Positions 8,721-17,995 are shown, counted from the first letter of the stretch. The stretch is DNA of 64,000 nt from Njordibacter sp028825405 (GCF_047730065.1 NZ_CP159829.1:744001-808000); one strand, 5' to 3'. Notes: generated by a model not told the origin, from the letters alone. Translations and numbers: made by a program.

Positions 8721-8752
8721 AGTTACTTATTAACCCTGTGGGGTAGTTGATC

Positions 8753-10240
8753 TCAAGTGAGTCGTTTACGTTCGTTAGAGGGTGGGATGTTCATGCTTTC
8801 TCGATATTTGGCAATCGTTCTGCGTGCTACTTTAATACCTTGTAGTTCAAGCATGTCAGTCAGTTTACTGTCACTCAACGGTTTGCGTGTTAATTCCGCC
8901 GCAATTAATTTTTTGATGAGTGCACGGATCGCTGTTGATGAGCACTCACCTCCATTCGCTGTAGCAACGTGGCTAGAGAAAAAGTATTTTAGCTCAAATA
9001 TACCCCTAGGGGTGTGCATATATTTTTGCGTGGTGACTCGAGAGATGGTTGATTCATGCATTTCCACATGTTCAGCAACTTCTGCAAGTACAAGGGGTTT
9101 CATCGCTTCTGCACCATGCTCCAAAAAGCCTTGCTGTATTTCACAGATGCGCCCAGCAACCTTGAGTAAGGTCTCATTTCGACTCTCAAGACTCTTTAAG
9201 AACCAACGTGCTTCTTGTAAGTGACTTTTGATATAGTTTTTATCACTAGTGTTGGCGCTGCCACCAAAATTTACATACTGTTGATTAATTCTGATTTTGG
9301 GTGCCGATTCGGGGTTCAGTTCAACACGCCACACGTTATTCACCTTACGCACCATAACGTCTGGAATAACATACTCGGCTTGGCTTGAGGCAATACTGAC
9401 CCCAGGCTCTGGCTGTAATTTGGTGATCAGTTCGAAAATATGCTGCAGCTCATTTTCCTTATACCCTGAACGCCTTCTTAGCGCATTGTAATCGTGGCTA
9501 CCCAGTAAATCTAAATGTTTGTCTACTATGGCTATCGCACCTTGGCGCCAAGGTGTTTCGGACGGTAAGTATTTTAACTGGATGAGCAGACATTCCCTTA
9601 AGTCCTGGGCTGCAACGCCGATGGGATCAAACTGTTGAATTAATGTGAGTACCGCTTGTGTCTCGTCTTCTTCAATAAGCTCTTGGTCTTGTTGCACTAG
9701 ATTACCGTTGATGCCTTCTGTAATTTCAGTTAGCGTTTGGCTCAAGTAACCACGTGCATCGACAGCATCTATAATGCTGGCCCCAATGAATTGGTCAAGG
9801 TCACTCAAGCGGCTAACATTGAGTTGCCATTCTAGATGTTCTTGTAAGCTCAGTTCGTGGGTATTGTTAGCGTCAAAGTCAAAGTCGTCTGCAGGCCCAG
9901 TTGCAGGAGTAGTGGAGCTTTGATAAACGTCATCCCAAGAACTGTCAGTGGCAAGCTCAACTGGGATTTCTTCACTCCAATCACTCTCTGATTGGTACTC
10001 GTCAGCAGGATGCTCTGCCGCTAGATCATCAAGCTGGGCATCGCTATTGTCTTTTTCTGCAGTGCCAATTTCATTTGGATCGAGTTCTTCTTCAAGTTCA
10101 AGTAGAGGGTTAGAATCCAAGGCTTGTTGTATTTCTTGCTGAAGGTCTAAGGTCGAAAGCTGAAGTAAACGAATCGCCTGCTGCAACTGTGGCGTCATAG
10201 CCAGTTGCTGATTCATTTTGAGTTGTAAAGATGCTTTCAT
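8753..10240 (-). CDS. rpoN: RNA polymerase sigma-54 factor RpoN
   Basis: The protein has 495 residues. The glutamine/leucine-rich region I (MKASLQLKMNQQLAMTPQLQ) contacts activators, an acidic region II spans about residues 50-120, and the core-binding and DNA-binding domains end in the RpoN box ARRTIAKYRE (about 472-481) that reads the -24 element. It lies between lptB and ptsN as in most gammaproteobacteria. A matching -24/-12 promoter occurs upstream of flhA in the same window. Confidence 0.98.
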   Translation of the reverse strand: MKASLQLKMNQQLAMTPQLQQAIRLLQLSTLDLQQEIQQALDSNPLLELEEELDPNEIGTAEKDNSDAQLDDLAAEHPADEYQSESDWSEEIPVELATDSSWDDVYQSSTTPATGPADDFDFDANNTHELSLQEHLEWQLNVSRLSDLDQFIGASIIDAVDARGYLSQTLTEITEGINGNLVQQDQELIEEDETQAVLTLIQQFDPIGVAAQDLRECLLIQLKYLPSETPWRQGAIAIVDKHLDLLGSHDYNALRRRSGYKENELQHIFELITKLQPEPGVSIASSQAEYVIPDVMVRKVNNVWRVELNPESAPKIRINQQYVNFGGSANTSDKNYIKSHLQEARWFLKSLESRNETLLKVAGRICEIQQGFLEHGAEAMKPLVLAEVAEHVEMHESTISRVTTQKYMHTPRGIFELKYFFSSHVATANGGECSSTAIRALIKKLIAAELTRKPLSDSKLTDMLELQGIKVARRTIAKYRESMNIPPSNERKRLT

Positions 10241-10280
10241 AGTTAAGTTAACTTATTGGTGCTTTTGTTATTTTACTTGA

Positions 10281-11027
10281 TCACAAAGTGAAATCGTCGC
10301 CTAAGTATACCTCTTTTACCTGCTGATTCGCTAAGATATCATCACTCGTGCCTTGGGCTAAAATATAACCTTCACTGACGATATAAGCGAGATCACAAAT
10401 ATCCAATGTTTCACGTACATTGTGGTCGGTGATGAGCACCCCAATACCTTTGTCGCGCAATTGTTGAATGATGTGTTTAATGTCCTTTACGGAAATAGGA
10501 TCCACTCCAGCAAAGGGTTCATCGAGCAAAATAAACTTAGGTGCACTCGCTAAAGCACGAGCAATCTCTACCCGGCGGCGCTCTCCCCCCGATAAACTCA
10601 TGCCTAAACTGTCCCGAATATGGCCAAGACTAAACTCTAAAAGCAGACTTTCTAATGTGTCTAATTGCTGGCTTTTTGTAAGTTTTTTTTGAGTTTGTAA
10701 AATGGCTAATATATTCTGCGCAACTGTCAATTTACGAAACACAGAGGCTTCTTGAGGGAGGTAACCAATGCCTTTGCGGGCTCTTCCGTGCATTGGTTGA
10801 TGGGAAATATCCTCATCATTAATGATGATCTGCCCACGGTCTGCGTGCACTAAACCTACGATCATATAAAAACAGGTTGTTTTCCCTGCGCCGTTAGGAC
10901 CCAGTAGGCCTACCACTTGGCCAGCTTCAACGCGAATGCTGACATCTTTTACGATGGCTCGCTTACTGTAGGATTTAGCCAAGTTTTTGGCTTCTAGGGT
11001 TGCCGCAGTGTTAGTCTTATTGAGCAT
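10281..11027 (-). CDS. lptB: LPS export ABC transporter ATPase LptB
   Basis: This ABC ATPase of about 248 residues has Walker A GPNGAGKTT, signature LSGGERRR and Walker B FILLDEPFAGVDP. It powers LptFG extraction of LPS from the inner membrane. The gene follows lptA and precedes rpoN, the classical arrangement. The frame extends to TTG 11045, but ATG 11027 (MLNKTNTAATLEAKNL) fits the family length better. No clear ribosome-binding site is visible for either start. Confidence 0.95.
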   Translation of the reverse strand: MLNKTNTAATLEAKNLAKSYSKRAIVKDVSIRVEAGQVVGLLGPNGAGKTTCFYMIVGLVHADRGQIIINDEDISHQPMHGRARKGIGYLPQEASVFRKLTVAQNILAILQTQKKLTKSQQLDTLESLLLEFSLGHIRDSLGMSLSGGERRRVEIARALASAPKFILLDEPFAGVDPISVKDIKHIIQQLRDKGIGVLITDHNVRETLDICDLAYIVSEGYILAQGTSDDILANQQVKEVYLGDDFTL

Positions 11028-11058
11028 AGCATTCGCATCGTACAATATTGGTAGAGGG

Positions 11059-11622
11059 TTAATTGGAGTTAGGTAAGAAAATCATTTTGACGCGTTTGTC
11101 CTCACCACCGGTGGCCTTAACGTTATCCTTAGGAACGTCAAAAAGAATTTTATTGCCACTAAATTGGTTTCCTCGTTGGATCAGTTTCGCTTTACCAATT
11201 AAGGTCAAGAATTCATTTTCAACCTGATAATCAATGCTTTTGCCCCAAGCTTCCATGAGTTCGTCTTTGCCAGTCTCGTTGGGCTCAGATTGCTGGCGCA
11301 TGTAGGCTAAACCTTCATAAGGTCCTTCTTTAGCCAGCATAGTTTGAATGCCATTATCATCAAAGGTAAGGGTAATTGTGGAAGCTTCAATTTTCATGGT
11401 GCCTTGAGTGATGATGACGTTGCCTGAATAAATAGAAAACCCTTCTCCTTCATTCAACTCGGCACTATCAGCGGTGATCTCTAAGGGCTGCTTGCGGTCG
11501 CTATCAAGGGCCCAGGTCAAAGGGCTGGCCAAGAGGGCTAAACTAGCCACGCAGCAAATGATCAAGCCATGCCAATAGGGCAACGGCTTTACCCTAAGGG
11601 ACTGTTGGATAGACAGAAACAT
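11059..11622 (-). CDS. lptA: Periplasmic LPS transport protein LptA
   Basis: This 187-residue protein has an N-terminal signal peptide (hydrophobic LIICCVASLALLASP, cleavage after TWA) followed by an OstA/LptA beta-jellyroll domain (LEITADSAELNEGEG..., YSGNVIITQGTMKI). LptA polymerises into the periplasmic bridge carrying LPS from LptC to LptD. GAGGAA before ATG 11622 overlaps the end of lptC, whose stop is 2 nt away, which indicates tight coupling. Confidence 0.93.
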   Translation of the reverse strand: MFLSIQQSLRVKPLPYWHGLIICCVASLALLASPLTWALDSDRKQPLEITADSAELNEGEGFSIYSGNVIITQGTMKIEASTITLTFDDNGIQTMLAKEGPYEGLAYMRQQSEPNETGKDELMEAWGKSIDYQVENEFLTLIGKAKLIQRGNQFSGNKILFDVPKDNVKATGGEDKRVKMIFLPNSN

Positions 11623-11624
11623 AA

Positions 11625-12203
11625 TTAATTCCTCGGCGTGGAGTGGGAACCCTTGACTTTATTCAAGAGCAGTAAACGTTGGGTATCGAGTGTGAGGCGC
11701 ATTCCTGTGCCCGTCAAGTCGCTATATTTGGAGGTTAGACTGGCCCGTTGGTCAGATTCGGCATAATTTTGTTGAGGAAATAACCTGAGGCTTTGGCTGG
11801 TGAGGCTAAGTGGACGGTTAATGTCGGGGCCGTTAGTGACTATGGCATTACCTGTTAGGTTTACTTGGGCTCCGGAATCGAGTATCAGTCCCTCGTCTGC
11901 TTTGCCAAACCATGCTGAGTCCCCATCCGCTAAATAGATATTAAATCTGGGCTGCAACATGTCAGTGGTGCCAAACTCTTGAATGTGAGTAAATCGTTGA
12001 GCCGTTATTTTAGAGGATAAACTTCCCATTTCGTCATATTGGCTAATAGTGGCATTCGTCATGTAATAGTCTGGAATCCACTGGGCATCCTGTTCGGTTG
12101 TCTGTTGCACTTCTTTCTGCCACCACCATAATGCGAGCAGCCCAACCAAGCCTAAAGTCACCAAGTTGATATACAACCAGCGGCTACGCAATAGAGTGAT
12201 CAT
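11625..12203 (-). CDS. lptC: LPS export protein LptC
   Basis: This 192-residue bitopic membrane protein has an N-terminal transmembrane helix (LVTLGLVGLLALWWW) and a periplasmic LptC jellyroll (PDYYMTNATISQYDEMGSL, KITAQRFTHI). It links the LptBFG complex to LptA. Its ATG overlaps the kdsC stop by 4 nt (ATGA). Length and order match the family. Confidence 0.92.
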   Translation of the reverse strand: MITLLRSRWLYINLVTLGLVGLLALWWWQKEVQQTTEQDAQWIPDYYMTNATISQYDEMGSLSSKITAQRFTHIQEFGTTDMLQPRFNIYLADGDSAWFGKADEGLILDSGAQVNLTGNAIVTNGPDINRPLSLTSQSLRLFPQQNYAESDQRASLTSKYSDLTGTGMRLTLDTQRLLLLNKVKGSHSTPRN

Positions 12204-12769
12204 TTTGAGGCTGCAGTGAGCGAGGTGTTAAGGTAAGGTGCTAAGGCAGCATCCCAAGTACCTTGAGCCTGCATAATTAAATCACACACCTCTCGCACGG
12301 CACCTTGGCCACCATTGCGGCGGGTCACATATTGGCTGTACTGCATCATAGTGCTGGTAGCATTAGGCAGGGTAATACCTAAGCCGACCTTGATGATGGC
12401 GGCAAGGTCTGGCAAGTCATCGCCCATATACGCCATGTTAGCCCAGTCTAATTGTAAGTGTTGAGTTAGCTCATGCAGCGCAGTGAGCTTGTCTTCTCGT
12501 CCTTGCAACACTAATTCGATGCCTAACTGTTGAGCTCTTTGGCTCACAATGTTGGAACTTCTGCCCGTGATAATAGCCACCTTGACACCGCTGGCTTGGA
12601 GCATTTTAATGCCTTGGCCATCTAAACTGTTAAAGGCTTTGATTTCTTCATCTTGGTTACTAAAATAAAGCTGGCCATCGCTTAGTACACCGTCTACATC
12701 TAATGCGAGGAGACGCACAGAATGGGCGTGTCTAGCAAGCTGAGCCGCAGTGAGTTCTTGTGAAGGCAT
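12200..12769 (-). CDS. kdsC: 3-deoxy-D-manno-octulosonate-8-phosphate phosphatase KdsC
   Basis: This is a HAD-superfamily phosphatase of 189 residues. The motif DVDGVLSDG (nucleophile Asp24, Asp26) lies near the N-terminus, with a Thr motif (AIITGRSS) and a MGDDLPD motif at about residue 115. It removes phosphate from Kdo-8-P, giving Kdo for lipid A inner core. It is translationally coupled to lptC and sits 1 nt after kdsD, the preceding pathway enzyme. Confidence 0.95.
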   Translation of the reverse strand: MPSQELTAAQLARHAHSVRLLALDVDGVLSDGQLYFSNQDEEIKAFNSLDGQGIKMLQASGVKVAIITGRSSNIVSQRAQQLGIELVLQGREDKLTALHELTQHLQLDWANMAYMGDDLPDLAAIIKVGLGITLPNATSTMMQYSQYVTRRNGGQGAVREVCDLIMQAQGTWDAALAPYLNTSLTAASK

Positions 12770-12770
12770 G

Positions 12771-13775
12771 TTATATGACTCCCGCTTTTAACAGGTCGTG
12801 CATGTTAATTGCGCCCACAGGGTGATTGTTTTTATCACATACAATAAGGGCATTAATTTGGTATTGTTGCATTATTTGCAAGGCTTGAGCAGCCAGCATA
12901 TCAGCTTGGGCTTGAATAGGATTATGGGTCATAAGTTCGCTAATGTGGCATTCGCGCAGATCTTGGCTATGATCTAAGCTGCGCCGTAAATCACCGTCTG
13001 TGTAGATGCCTGTGAGTTGGCCTTGGGGACTCACGACGGCAGTCATGCCCATACTCTTTTGGGTCATTTCCATGAGGGCATCGGCAAAGCGGGTGTTTTG
13101 TGAAACTGACGGTAAGTCATCGCCAGTGTGCATGATATCACTCACTTTAAGTAATAACTTTCGACCCAGTGCTCCACCTGGGTGAGAAAAGGCAAAATCT
13201 TTGGCACTAAAACCTTTCGCTTCTAACAAAGCGATGGCAATGGCATCTCCCATGACCAAGCAGGCTGTGGTGCTTGAGGTAGGGGCAAGATTTAAGGGGC
13301 AAGCTTCGGTACTCACTTTGACATTAAGATGCACATCGGCCGCTTTAGCGAGGGTAGAGTCTTCAGCACCTGTCATTGTAATTAGCGGCGTACCGAGGCG
13401 CTTTAACATAGGTAATAGGGTCACAATTTCCCTTGTGGTGCCAGAGTAAGACAAGGCAATGACTACATCTTGGGCAGTGATCATCCCCATGTCACCGTGA
13501 CTAGCCTCACCCGCATGAACGAAAAAAGCAGGTGTGCCGGTACTGGCTAAAGTTGCTGCAATTTTGTTAGCAATGTGGCCTGATTTACCCATGCCTAGTA
13601 AAACTACGCGGGCTGAACAATCCATTAATAACTGGCAGGCCTGTTCGAAGGCCCCATCAATGCGAGTGGCTAATTCAGCAACGGCTGCCTGCTCTAGGCT
13701 AATGGTGCGTAAAGCAGATTCGGCGAATAGTGCGGTCTGAGTTGGGTTGGGCCCCTCAGCGTTTTTTTGGCTCAC
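12771..13775 (-). CDS. kdsD: D-arabinose-5-phosphate isomerase KdsD
   Basis: This 334-residue enzyme combines an N-terminal SIS sugar isomerase domain (VVLLGMGKSGHIANK, SHGDMGMI) with a C-terminal pair of CBS domains (about 205-334). It converts ribulose-5-P to arabinose-5-P for Kdo synthesis. It is followed directly by kdsC and preceded 26 nt upstream by yrbG, so it belongs to the long leftward operon. Confidence 0.96.
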   Translation of the reverse strand: MSQKNAEGPNPTQTALFAESALRTISLEQAAVAELATRIDGAFEQACQLLMDCSARVVLLGMGKSGHIANKIAATLASTGTPAFFVHAGEASHGDMGMITAQDVVIALSYSGTTREIVTLLPMLKRLGTPLITMTGAEDSTLAKAADVHLNVKVSTEACPLNLAPTSSTTACLVMGDAIAIALLEAKGFSAKDFAFSHPGGALGRKLLLKVSDIMHTGDDLPSVSQNTRFADALMEMTQKSMGMTAVVSPQGQLTGIYTDGDLRRSLDHSQDLRECHISELMTHNPIQAQADMLAAQALQIMQQYQINALIVCDKNNHPVGAINMHDLLKAGVI

Positions 13776-13801
13776 AACATCTCCTAAGTCATGTGCGTGA
13801 A

Positions 13802-14770
13802 TTATCTAGCATTAGTATAAAGTAAAAACATATACATAACATAGATCAACAGCAGTAAGCCGCCTATAGGCCTAGAAATATGACCCCCGCGACGGGCTTT
13901 AAATCCTAGGGCAAGGATAAAGAGTGTCAACATTAACATGAGCCCATAGTCCCGCCATAGGGCATCGGCTTCTATAACCACAGGGCTGATGAGGGCGGGT
14001 ATCGCCATGACACCCAATAAATTAAAAACATTAGAACCGATGACATTGCCCAGTGCAATACCGTGTTGGCCTTTGCGAGCACTCATTATGGAAGCCGCAA
14101 GTTCTGGCAAGCTAGTGCCAATGGCGATAATAGTGAGGCCAATAATCATCTCACTCACACCTAATGATGTGGCAATATACACGGCACCACCAACTAATAT
14201 TCTTGACCCCAGTGCTAGTAGAGCTAAGCCCACTAACAACCAAACAATCCCCACCTTTAAGCTCATTTTGGCTAATGGTTTTTCTTTGTCTTGTGAATGG
14301 TCTTGCGAAGCTTCTTGAGTATAGTCTTGTTGATAGCGTTTAAATAAATACAAACACACAACCAAACCAAGTAATAATAACCCACTGTCGACTGCGTCAA
14401 GATAGTAATCTAATAATACAATGCCCGCACCCATCGTGGCGAGGGTTAGTATGGGCAACTCAACCCGCACCAAGTTACCCTTTATTGGCAGCGGTGAAAC
14501 AAGCGCAGTGGCTCCTAAAACTAAGGCTATATTGGCTATATTGGAGCCGATGGCATTGCCAATAGCGAGTCCTGGGGCATCATCTAGGGCGGCCATAGCA
14601 GAGACTAGCATTTCAGGCGCAGAGGTGCCAAAAGCCACAATAGTTAGGCCAATTAATAGGGGAGACATGCCTAGGTGGCTGGCTGTTGCAGAAGCGCCAT
14701 CAACAAAGCGATCGGCACTCCAAATAAGTAGGATTAAACCGATTAAAACGGCGGCAATGGCGATAAGCAT
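13802..14770 (-). CDS. yrbG: Calcium/sodium antiporter of the YrbG family
   Basis: This inner-membrane cation/Ca2+ exchanger has 322 residues. It holds two inverted Na_Ca_ex repeats, each with a diagnostic acidic motif (GTSAPEML in the first, GTSLPELA in the second) and a GNxIGSN motif. I chose ATG 14770 (MLIAIAAVLIGL) because the frame further upstream has no family similarity and runs into the divergent promoter region. It is the first gene of the yrbG-kdsD-kdsC-lptCAB-rpoN series, as in E. coli. Its physiological substrate is not certain. Confidence 0.9.
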   Translation of the reverse strand: MLIAIAAVLIGLILLIWSADRFVDGASATASHLGMSPLLIGLTIVAFGTSAPEMLVSAMAALDDAPGLAIGNAIGSNIANIALVLGATALVSPLPIKGNLVRVELPILTLATMGAGIVLLDYYLDAVDSGLLLLGLVVCLYLFKRYQQDYTQEASQDHSQDKEKPLAKMSLKVGIVWLLVGLALLALGSRILVGGAVYIATSLGVSEMIIGLTIIAIGTSLPELAASIMSARKGQHGIALGNVIGSNVFNLLGVMAIPALISPVVIEADALWRDYGLMLMLTLFILALGFKARRGGHISRPIGGLLLLIYVMYMFLLYTNAR

Positions 14771-14882
14771 AGTAACGTCTAATAATAGAGTGGAGGTGAA
14801 TAGGTAACTACAGGTCCTCAACAGGATTAGCTCCAGTAGCGAGGCGCAATGAAAGCAAGACTTGACTGAATTTGCAAGTTTC

Positions 14883-14911
14883 TTTGCAGTTAAGCGAGTC
14901 AATGCTAAACT
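14883..14911 (+). promoter_or_regulatory. Possible sigma-70 promoter for the mla operon
   Basis: TTTGCA (14883-14888), a 17-nt spacer and TAAACT (14906-14911) lie in the divergent yrbG/mlaF region, placing a start near 14918. The match is moderate. No distinct promoter for yrbG could be assigned. Confidence 0.35.
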
Positions 14912-14951
14912 TGTAGTCATGAAAGTTAAGGCCATTATCGGAACTTCACCA

Positions 14952-15755
14952 ATGCACACAGACGGCATAATTAATCTGCAAAACGTCAGCTTCTATCGTG
15001 GCGGTCGGGCTATATTTGAAGACCTAAATTGTGCCATAGCTGCAGGAAAAATCACGGCTATCATGGGCCCAAGTGGGACTGGAAAAACAACTCTGTTACG
15101 TCTTATTAGTGGCCAGTTACAGCCGCATAAGGGACAGGTTTTTTTGTTTGATCAAGATATTGCTAAGATCAAACAAAAACAGCTTAACCAACTGCGCAAG
15201 CGCTTGGGGGTGTTATTTCAAAGTGGTGCTTTGTTTACTGATCTCTCTGTTTTTGAAAATGTGGCCTTTCCCTTGAGAGAACACATGAACTTGTCAGCTG
15301 ATGATTTGCATAATCGAGTGCTAACTCAATTGGAAGCCGTGGGTTTGCGTGGGGTGAAAGATTTCATGCCTTCACAACTCTCAGGTGGTATGGCGCGGCG
15401 TGTTGCCTTAGCTCGGGCGGTCGCAATGGAGCCGGAGGTGATCCTTTATGATGAACCCTTTGCAGGCCAAGACCCTATTGCCATGGCAGTCCTGCAAAGA
15501 TTGATCAAAAGTTTGAATGATCAGTTGCAACTAACCAGTGTATTGGTGTCTCATGACGTTGCTGAAGCTTTTGCAATAGCAGATCATGTGATTTTACTAG
15601 GAGAGGGGCGGGTGTTAGCCCAGGATCATCCTGACGCTTTAAAGCACAGCACTGACCCGGCAGTAAAGCAATTCATTCACGGAGAAGCTGATGGTGTTAT
15701 TCCATTTCACTATCCTGCACCCGCCTTTCAGGACGAGCTGAGGGGGCCATCATAA
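14952..15755 (+). CDS. mlaF: Phospholipid transport ABC ATPase MlaF
   Basis: This ABC ATPase of 267 residues has Walker A GPSGTGKTT, signature LSGGMARR and Walker B ILYDEPFAGQDP. It energises the Mla system, which moves phospholipids between outer and inner membrane to keep outer-leaflet asymmetry. I chose ATG 14952 (MHTDGIINLQNVSFY); the in-frame ATG 14919 is possible but gives an atypical N-terminus. It overlaps mlaE by 1 nt. Confidence 0.95.
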   Translation: MHTDGIINLQNVSFYRGGRAIFEDLNCAIAAGKITAIMGPSGTGKTTLLRLISGQLQPHKGQVFLFDQDIAKIKQKQLNQLRKRLGVLFQSGALFTDLSVFENVAFPLREHMNLSADDLHNRVLTQLEAVGLRGVKDFMPSQLSGGMARRVALARAVAMEPEVILYDEPFAGQDPIAMAVLQRLIKSLNDQLQLTSVLVSHDVAEAFAIADHVILLGEGRVLAQDHPDALKHSTDPAVKQFIHGEADGVIPFHYPAPAFQDELRGPS

Positions 15756-16549
15756 TGCTCAGTTTTGTGGTTAGTTGTATTGCTAACTTAGGCGCTGTTT
15801 TTTTGCATAAGTTAGTGCAAATGGGCCAAGCTTTATTAATGTTGTTGCAAGCCATTATGGTGCAACCCAAGGCATCCAGTTTCGCTAGGTTAATCCAGCA
15901 GCTTTATGTAGTGGGCGTACAGTCGCTAATTATCATACTGGTTTCTGCGTTATTTATCGGCATGGTGCTGGGACTGCAGGGCTTTACCTTGCTATCAGCC
16001 TATGGGTCAGAACAGGCTGTGGGTCAAATGGTGGCTCTAACACTCGTGAGAGAACTGGCTCCGGTCGTGGCGGCCTTATTATTTGCCGGTCGAGCGGGTT
16101 CTGCGTTAACCGCAGAGATTGGCCTAATGAAAGCCACAGAGCAGTTAGCCAGTTTGGAAATGTTTGGCATCGACCCATTGCATCGCATTGTTGCACCAAG
16201 ATTTTGGGCGGGCATTATATCCTTACCTATACTGGTGGCTATTTTTAGCTTGGTTGGTATCTATGGTGGACACCTTGTCGCGGTGGAATGGCTGGGGGTC
16301 TACAGCGGCTCTTATTGGGGCAATATGCAGCAGGCTGTTGATTTTAATGAAGATGTTCTCAATGGCATGCTCAAAGCTTTAGTCTTCGCATTTTTAATTA
16401 GCTGGATTGCGTTATATCAAGGGTATTCATGTCTTCCAACGTCCCAAGGTATAAGTGCTGCGACCACTCGGACTGTGGTGTATAGCTCTTTGGCGATTTT
16501 AGGCTTTGATTTTATTTTAACAGCGCTAATGTTTGGAGGCGCAGTATGA
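15755..16549 (+). CDS. mlaE: Phospholipid transport permease MlaE
   Basis: This 264-residue permease of the MlaE/YrbE family has an amphipathic N-terminus and about five transmembrane helices. It carries the conserved cytoplasmic motif (GRAGSALTAEIGLMKATEQL) that contacts MlaF. It forms the dimeric core of MlaFEDB. It overlaps mlaF by 1 nt and mlaD by 4 nt, so the genes are clearly coupled. Confidence 0.95.
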   Translation: MLSFVVSCIANLGAVFLHKLVQMGQALLMLLQAIMVQPKASSFARLIQQLYVVGVQSLIIILVSALFIGMVLGLQGFTLLSAYGSEQAVGQMVALTLVRELAPVVAALLFAGRAGSALTAEIGLMKATEQLASLEMFGIDPLHRIVAPRFWAGIISLPILVAIFSLVGIYGGHLVAVEWLGVYSGSYWGNMQQAVDFNEDVLNGMLKALVFAFLISWIALYQGYSCLPTSQGISAATTRTVVYSSLAILGFDFILTALMFGGAV

Positions 16550-17004
16550 ACAAGAGATGGTTAGAACTGAGTGTGGGTGCAATGATGGTGGCTGGCATAG
16601 CTGCCCTAGTGGCTTTGGCGTTGCAGGTTAGTGGCGGCAGCATGTCTCGCAATGTTGGTCATTACCCTGTGAGTGCTTTGTTTGAAAATGCTGCGGGTCT
16701 TGGCCCAAAAGCCAAGGTAACTATGGCTGGGGTGACGATAGGTGAAGTGGTTGCTGTGGGTATAGACCCCGATACATTAATGGCTGAGGTGCGCATGCAA
16801 ATTTATGGACAGATCAATTATTTATCCATTGATTCCAGTGCGAGCATATTAACGGCGGGCTTATTAGGTGAAAAATATGTCGGTATTACTGCGGGAGCAG
16901 AAGACGATCTGCTAGGGGCTGGAGATATGATTGAAGATACCCAGTCGGCACTCATTTTAGAAGAGCTTATTGGCCAATTTTTGATTAACCTTGGTGATAA
17001 ATAA
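16546..17004 (+). CDS. mlaD: Phospholipid transport MCE-domain protein MlaD
   Basis: This 152-residue protein has an N-terminal transmembrane anchor (AMMVAGIAALVALALQV) and one MCE domain (SALFENAAGLGPKAKVTMAGVTIG; AGLLGEKYVGI). MlaD hexamers form the periplasmic channel that receives lipid from MlaC. Size and position are typical. Confidence 0.95.
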   Translation: MNKRWLELSVGAMMVAGIAALVALALQVSGGSMSRNVGHYPVSALFENAAGLGPKAKVTMAGVTIGEVVAVGIDPDTLMAEVRMQIYGQINYLSIDSSASILTAGLLGEKYVGITAGAEDDLLGAGDMIEDTQSALILEELIGQFLINLGDK

Positions 17005-17019
17005 TAAGGAACAACGAGC

Positions 17020-17670
17020 ATGATGACGTTAAAAACTAAGAGTACACGATTCACGTTAACTATAGTGCTACTTTTATGCGCCCTAATGGCCAAGGCAGAT
17101 GAATGGCAAGAAGCCAGTCAAGTGGTTGAGAAAAGTACACAAGCTATGCTTAGCTTACTGGAACAGGGTCGTTTAGATGCGCTTCGTGATAGCGAAACTG
17201 CAGGGGAAACTGTGCCTTTAGATGTGTCAAAAATGCTTTTAGGTATGGAAGTCATCATGGACACGGTCATTGATTTTGAAAGCCTTGCCAAAGGGGTGAT
17301 GGCTAAATTCTACCGACGGGCATCGCCTCAACAAATCGATGAATTCCAGGCCGTGTTTAAGCGTTCACTGTTAAACACTTATTCGGGTGCGGTCATGTCT
17401 TTAAAAATTAATAATTTTGAGATTCAACCAAACCCCACGCTTAGTAAAAAGCCTGGCCGGCAAAAAGTTTGGGTCAAGGTGCTAGCCAATGGTGCAGCCT
17501 ACGATATTAACTATGCCATGAAAAAACGCCAGCAAGGCTGGCGTGTCACCAATGTCACTATTGATGGCATTAATTTGGGTTTAGCTTTTAGGAAGCAATT
17601 TTCCAGTGCTATGGCCCAAAGGAAAGGCAATATGGATGATGTCATTGCATTTTGGAATGACCCATCCTGA
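17020..17670 (+). CDS. mlaC: Periplasmic phospholipid-binding protein MlaC
   Basis: This 216-residue protein has a signal peptide (LTIVLLLCALMAKA) and a Tol-Tol/Ttg2D-type MlaC domain (IDFESLAKGVMAKFYRRASPQQ..., GAVMSLKINNFEI). It shuttles phospholipid across the periplasm between MlaA-porin and MlaFEDB. The STAS gene mlaB, usually next, is absent: only 82 bp lie between mlaC and ibaG. Confidence 0.93.
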   Translation: MMTLKTKSTRFTLTIVLLLCALMAKADEWQEASQVVEKSTQAMLSLLEQGRLDALRDSETAGETVPLDVSKMLLGMEVIMDTVIDFESLAKGVMAKFYRRASPQQIDEFQAVFKRSLLNTYSGAVMSLKINNFEIQPNPTLSKKPGRQKVWVKVLANGAAYDINYAMKKRQQGWRVTNVTIDGINLGLAFRKQFSSAMAQRKGNMDDVIAFWNDPS

Positions 17671-17752
17671 GTCGATTGATTACTAAACTTTGGTGGCGAT
17701 AGTGACGAGTATTTTGCTATCATATGCGCCAAATTAGCCCTTGGAGAATATT

Positions 17753-17995
17753 TTGGACGCGCAACAAGTTAAACAAATTATTGAGCAGCAACTTGCAGGG
17801 ACCCAAGTCATTCCTAGTGGCGAAGGTTGTAGCTTTGAGGTTACTGTGGTCGGGGACTTGTTTGGCGGTTTGTCTCCAGTGAAGAAACAGCAACTGGTCT
17901 ATGGTTGCTTAACGGATCAAATTGCGGATGGTTCCATCCACGCTTTAGGCATAAAAACCTACACTCAAGATCAATGGCAGCGCTTAAACGCTTGA
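17753..17995 (+). CDS. ibaG: BolA-family protein IbaG
   Basis: This small BolA-fold protein has about 80 residues (conserved CSFEVTVVGDLFGG, VKKQQLVYG, IHALGIKTYT). IbaG/YrbA works with monothiol glutaredoxin in iron-sulfur handling and acid response. I chose TTG 17753 as start because GGAG (17743-17746) lies 6 nt upstream. The earlier in-frame TTG at 17741 is itself part of that ribosome-binding site. The order mla-ibaG-murA is conserved in gammaproteobacteria. Confidence 0.92.
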   Translation: MDAQQVKQIIEQQLAGTQVIPSGEGCSFEVTVVGDLFGGLSPVKKQQLVYGCLTDQIADGSIHALGIKTYTQDQWQRLNA

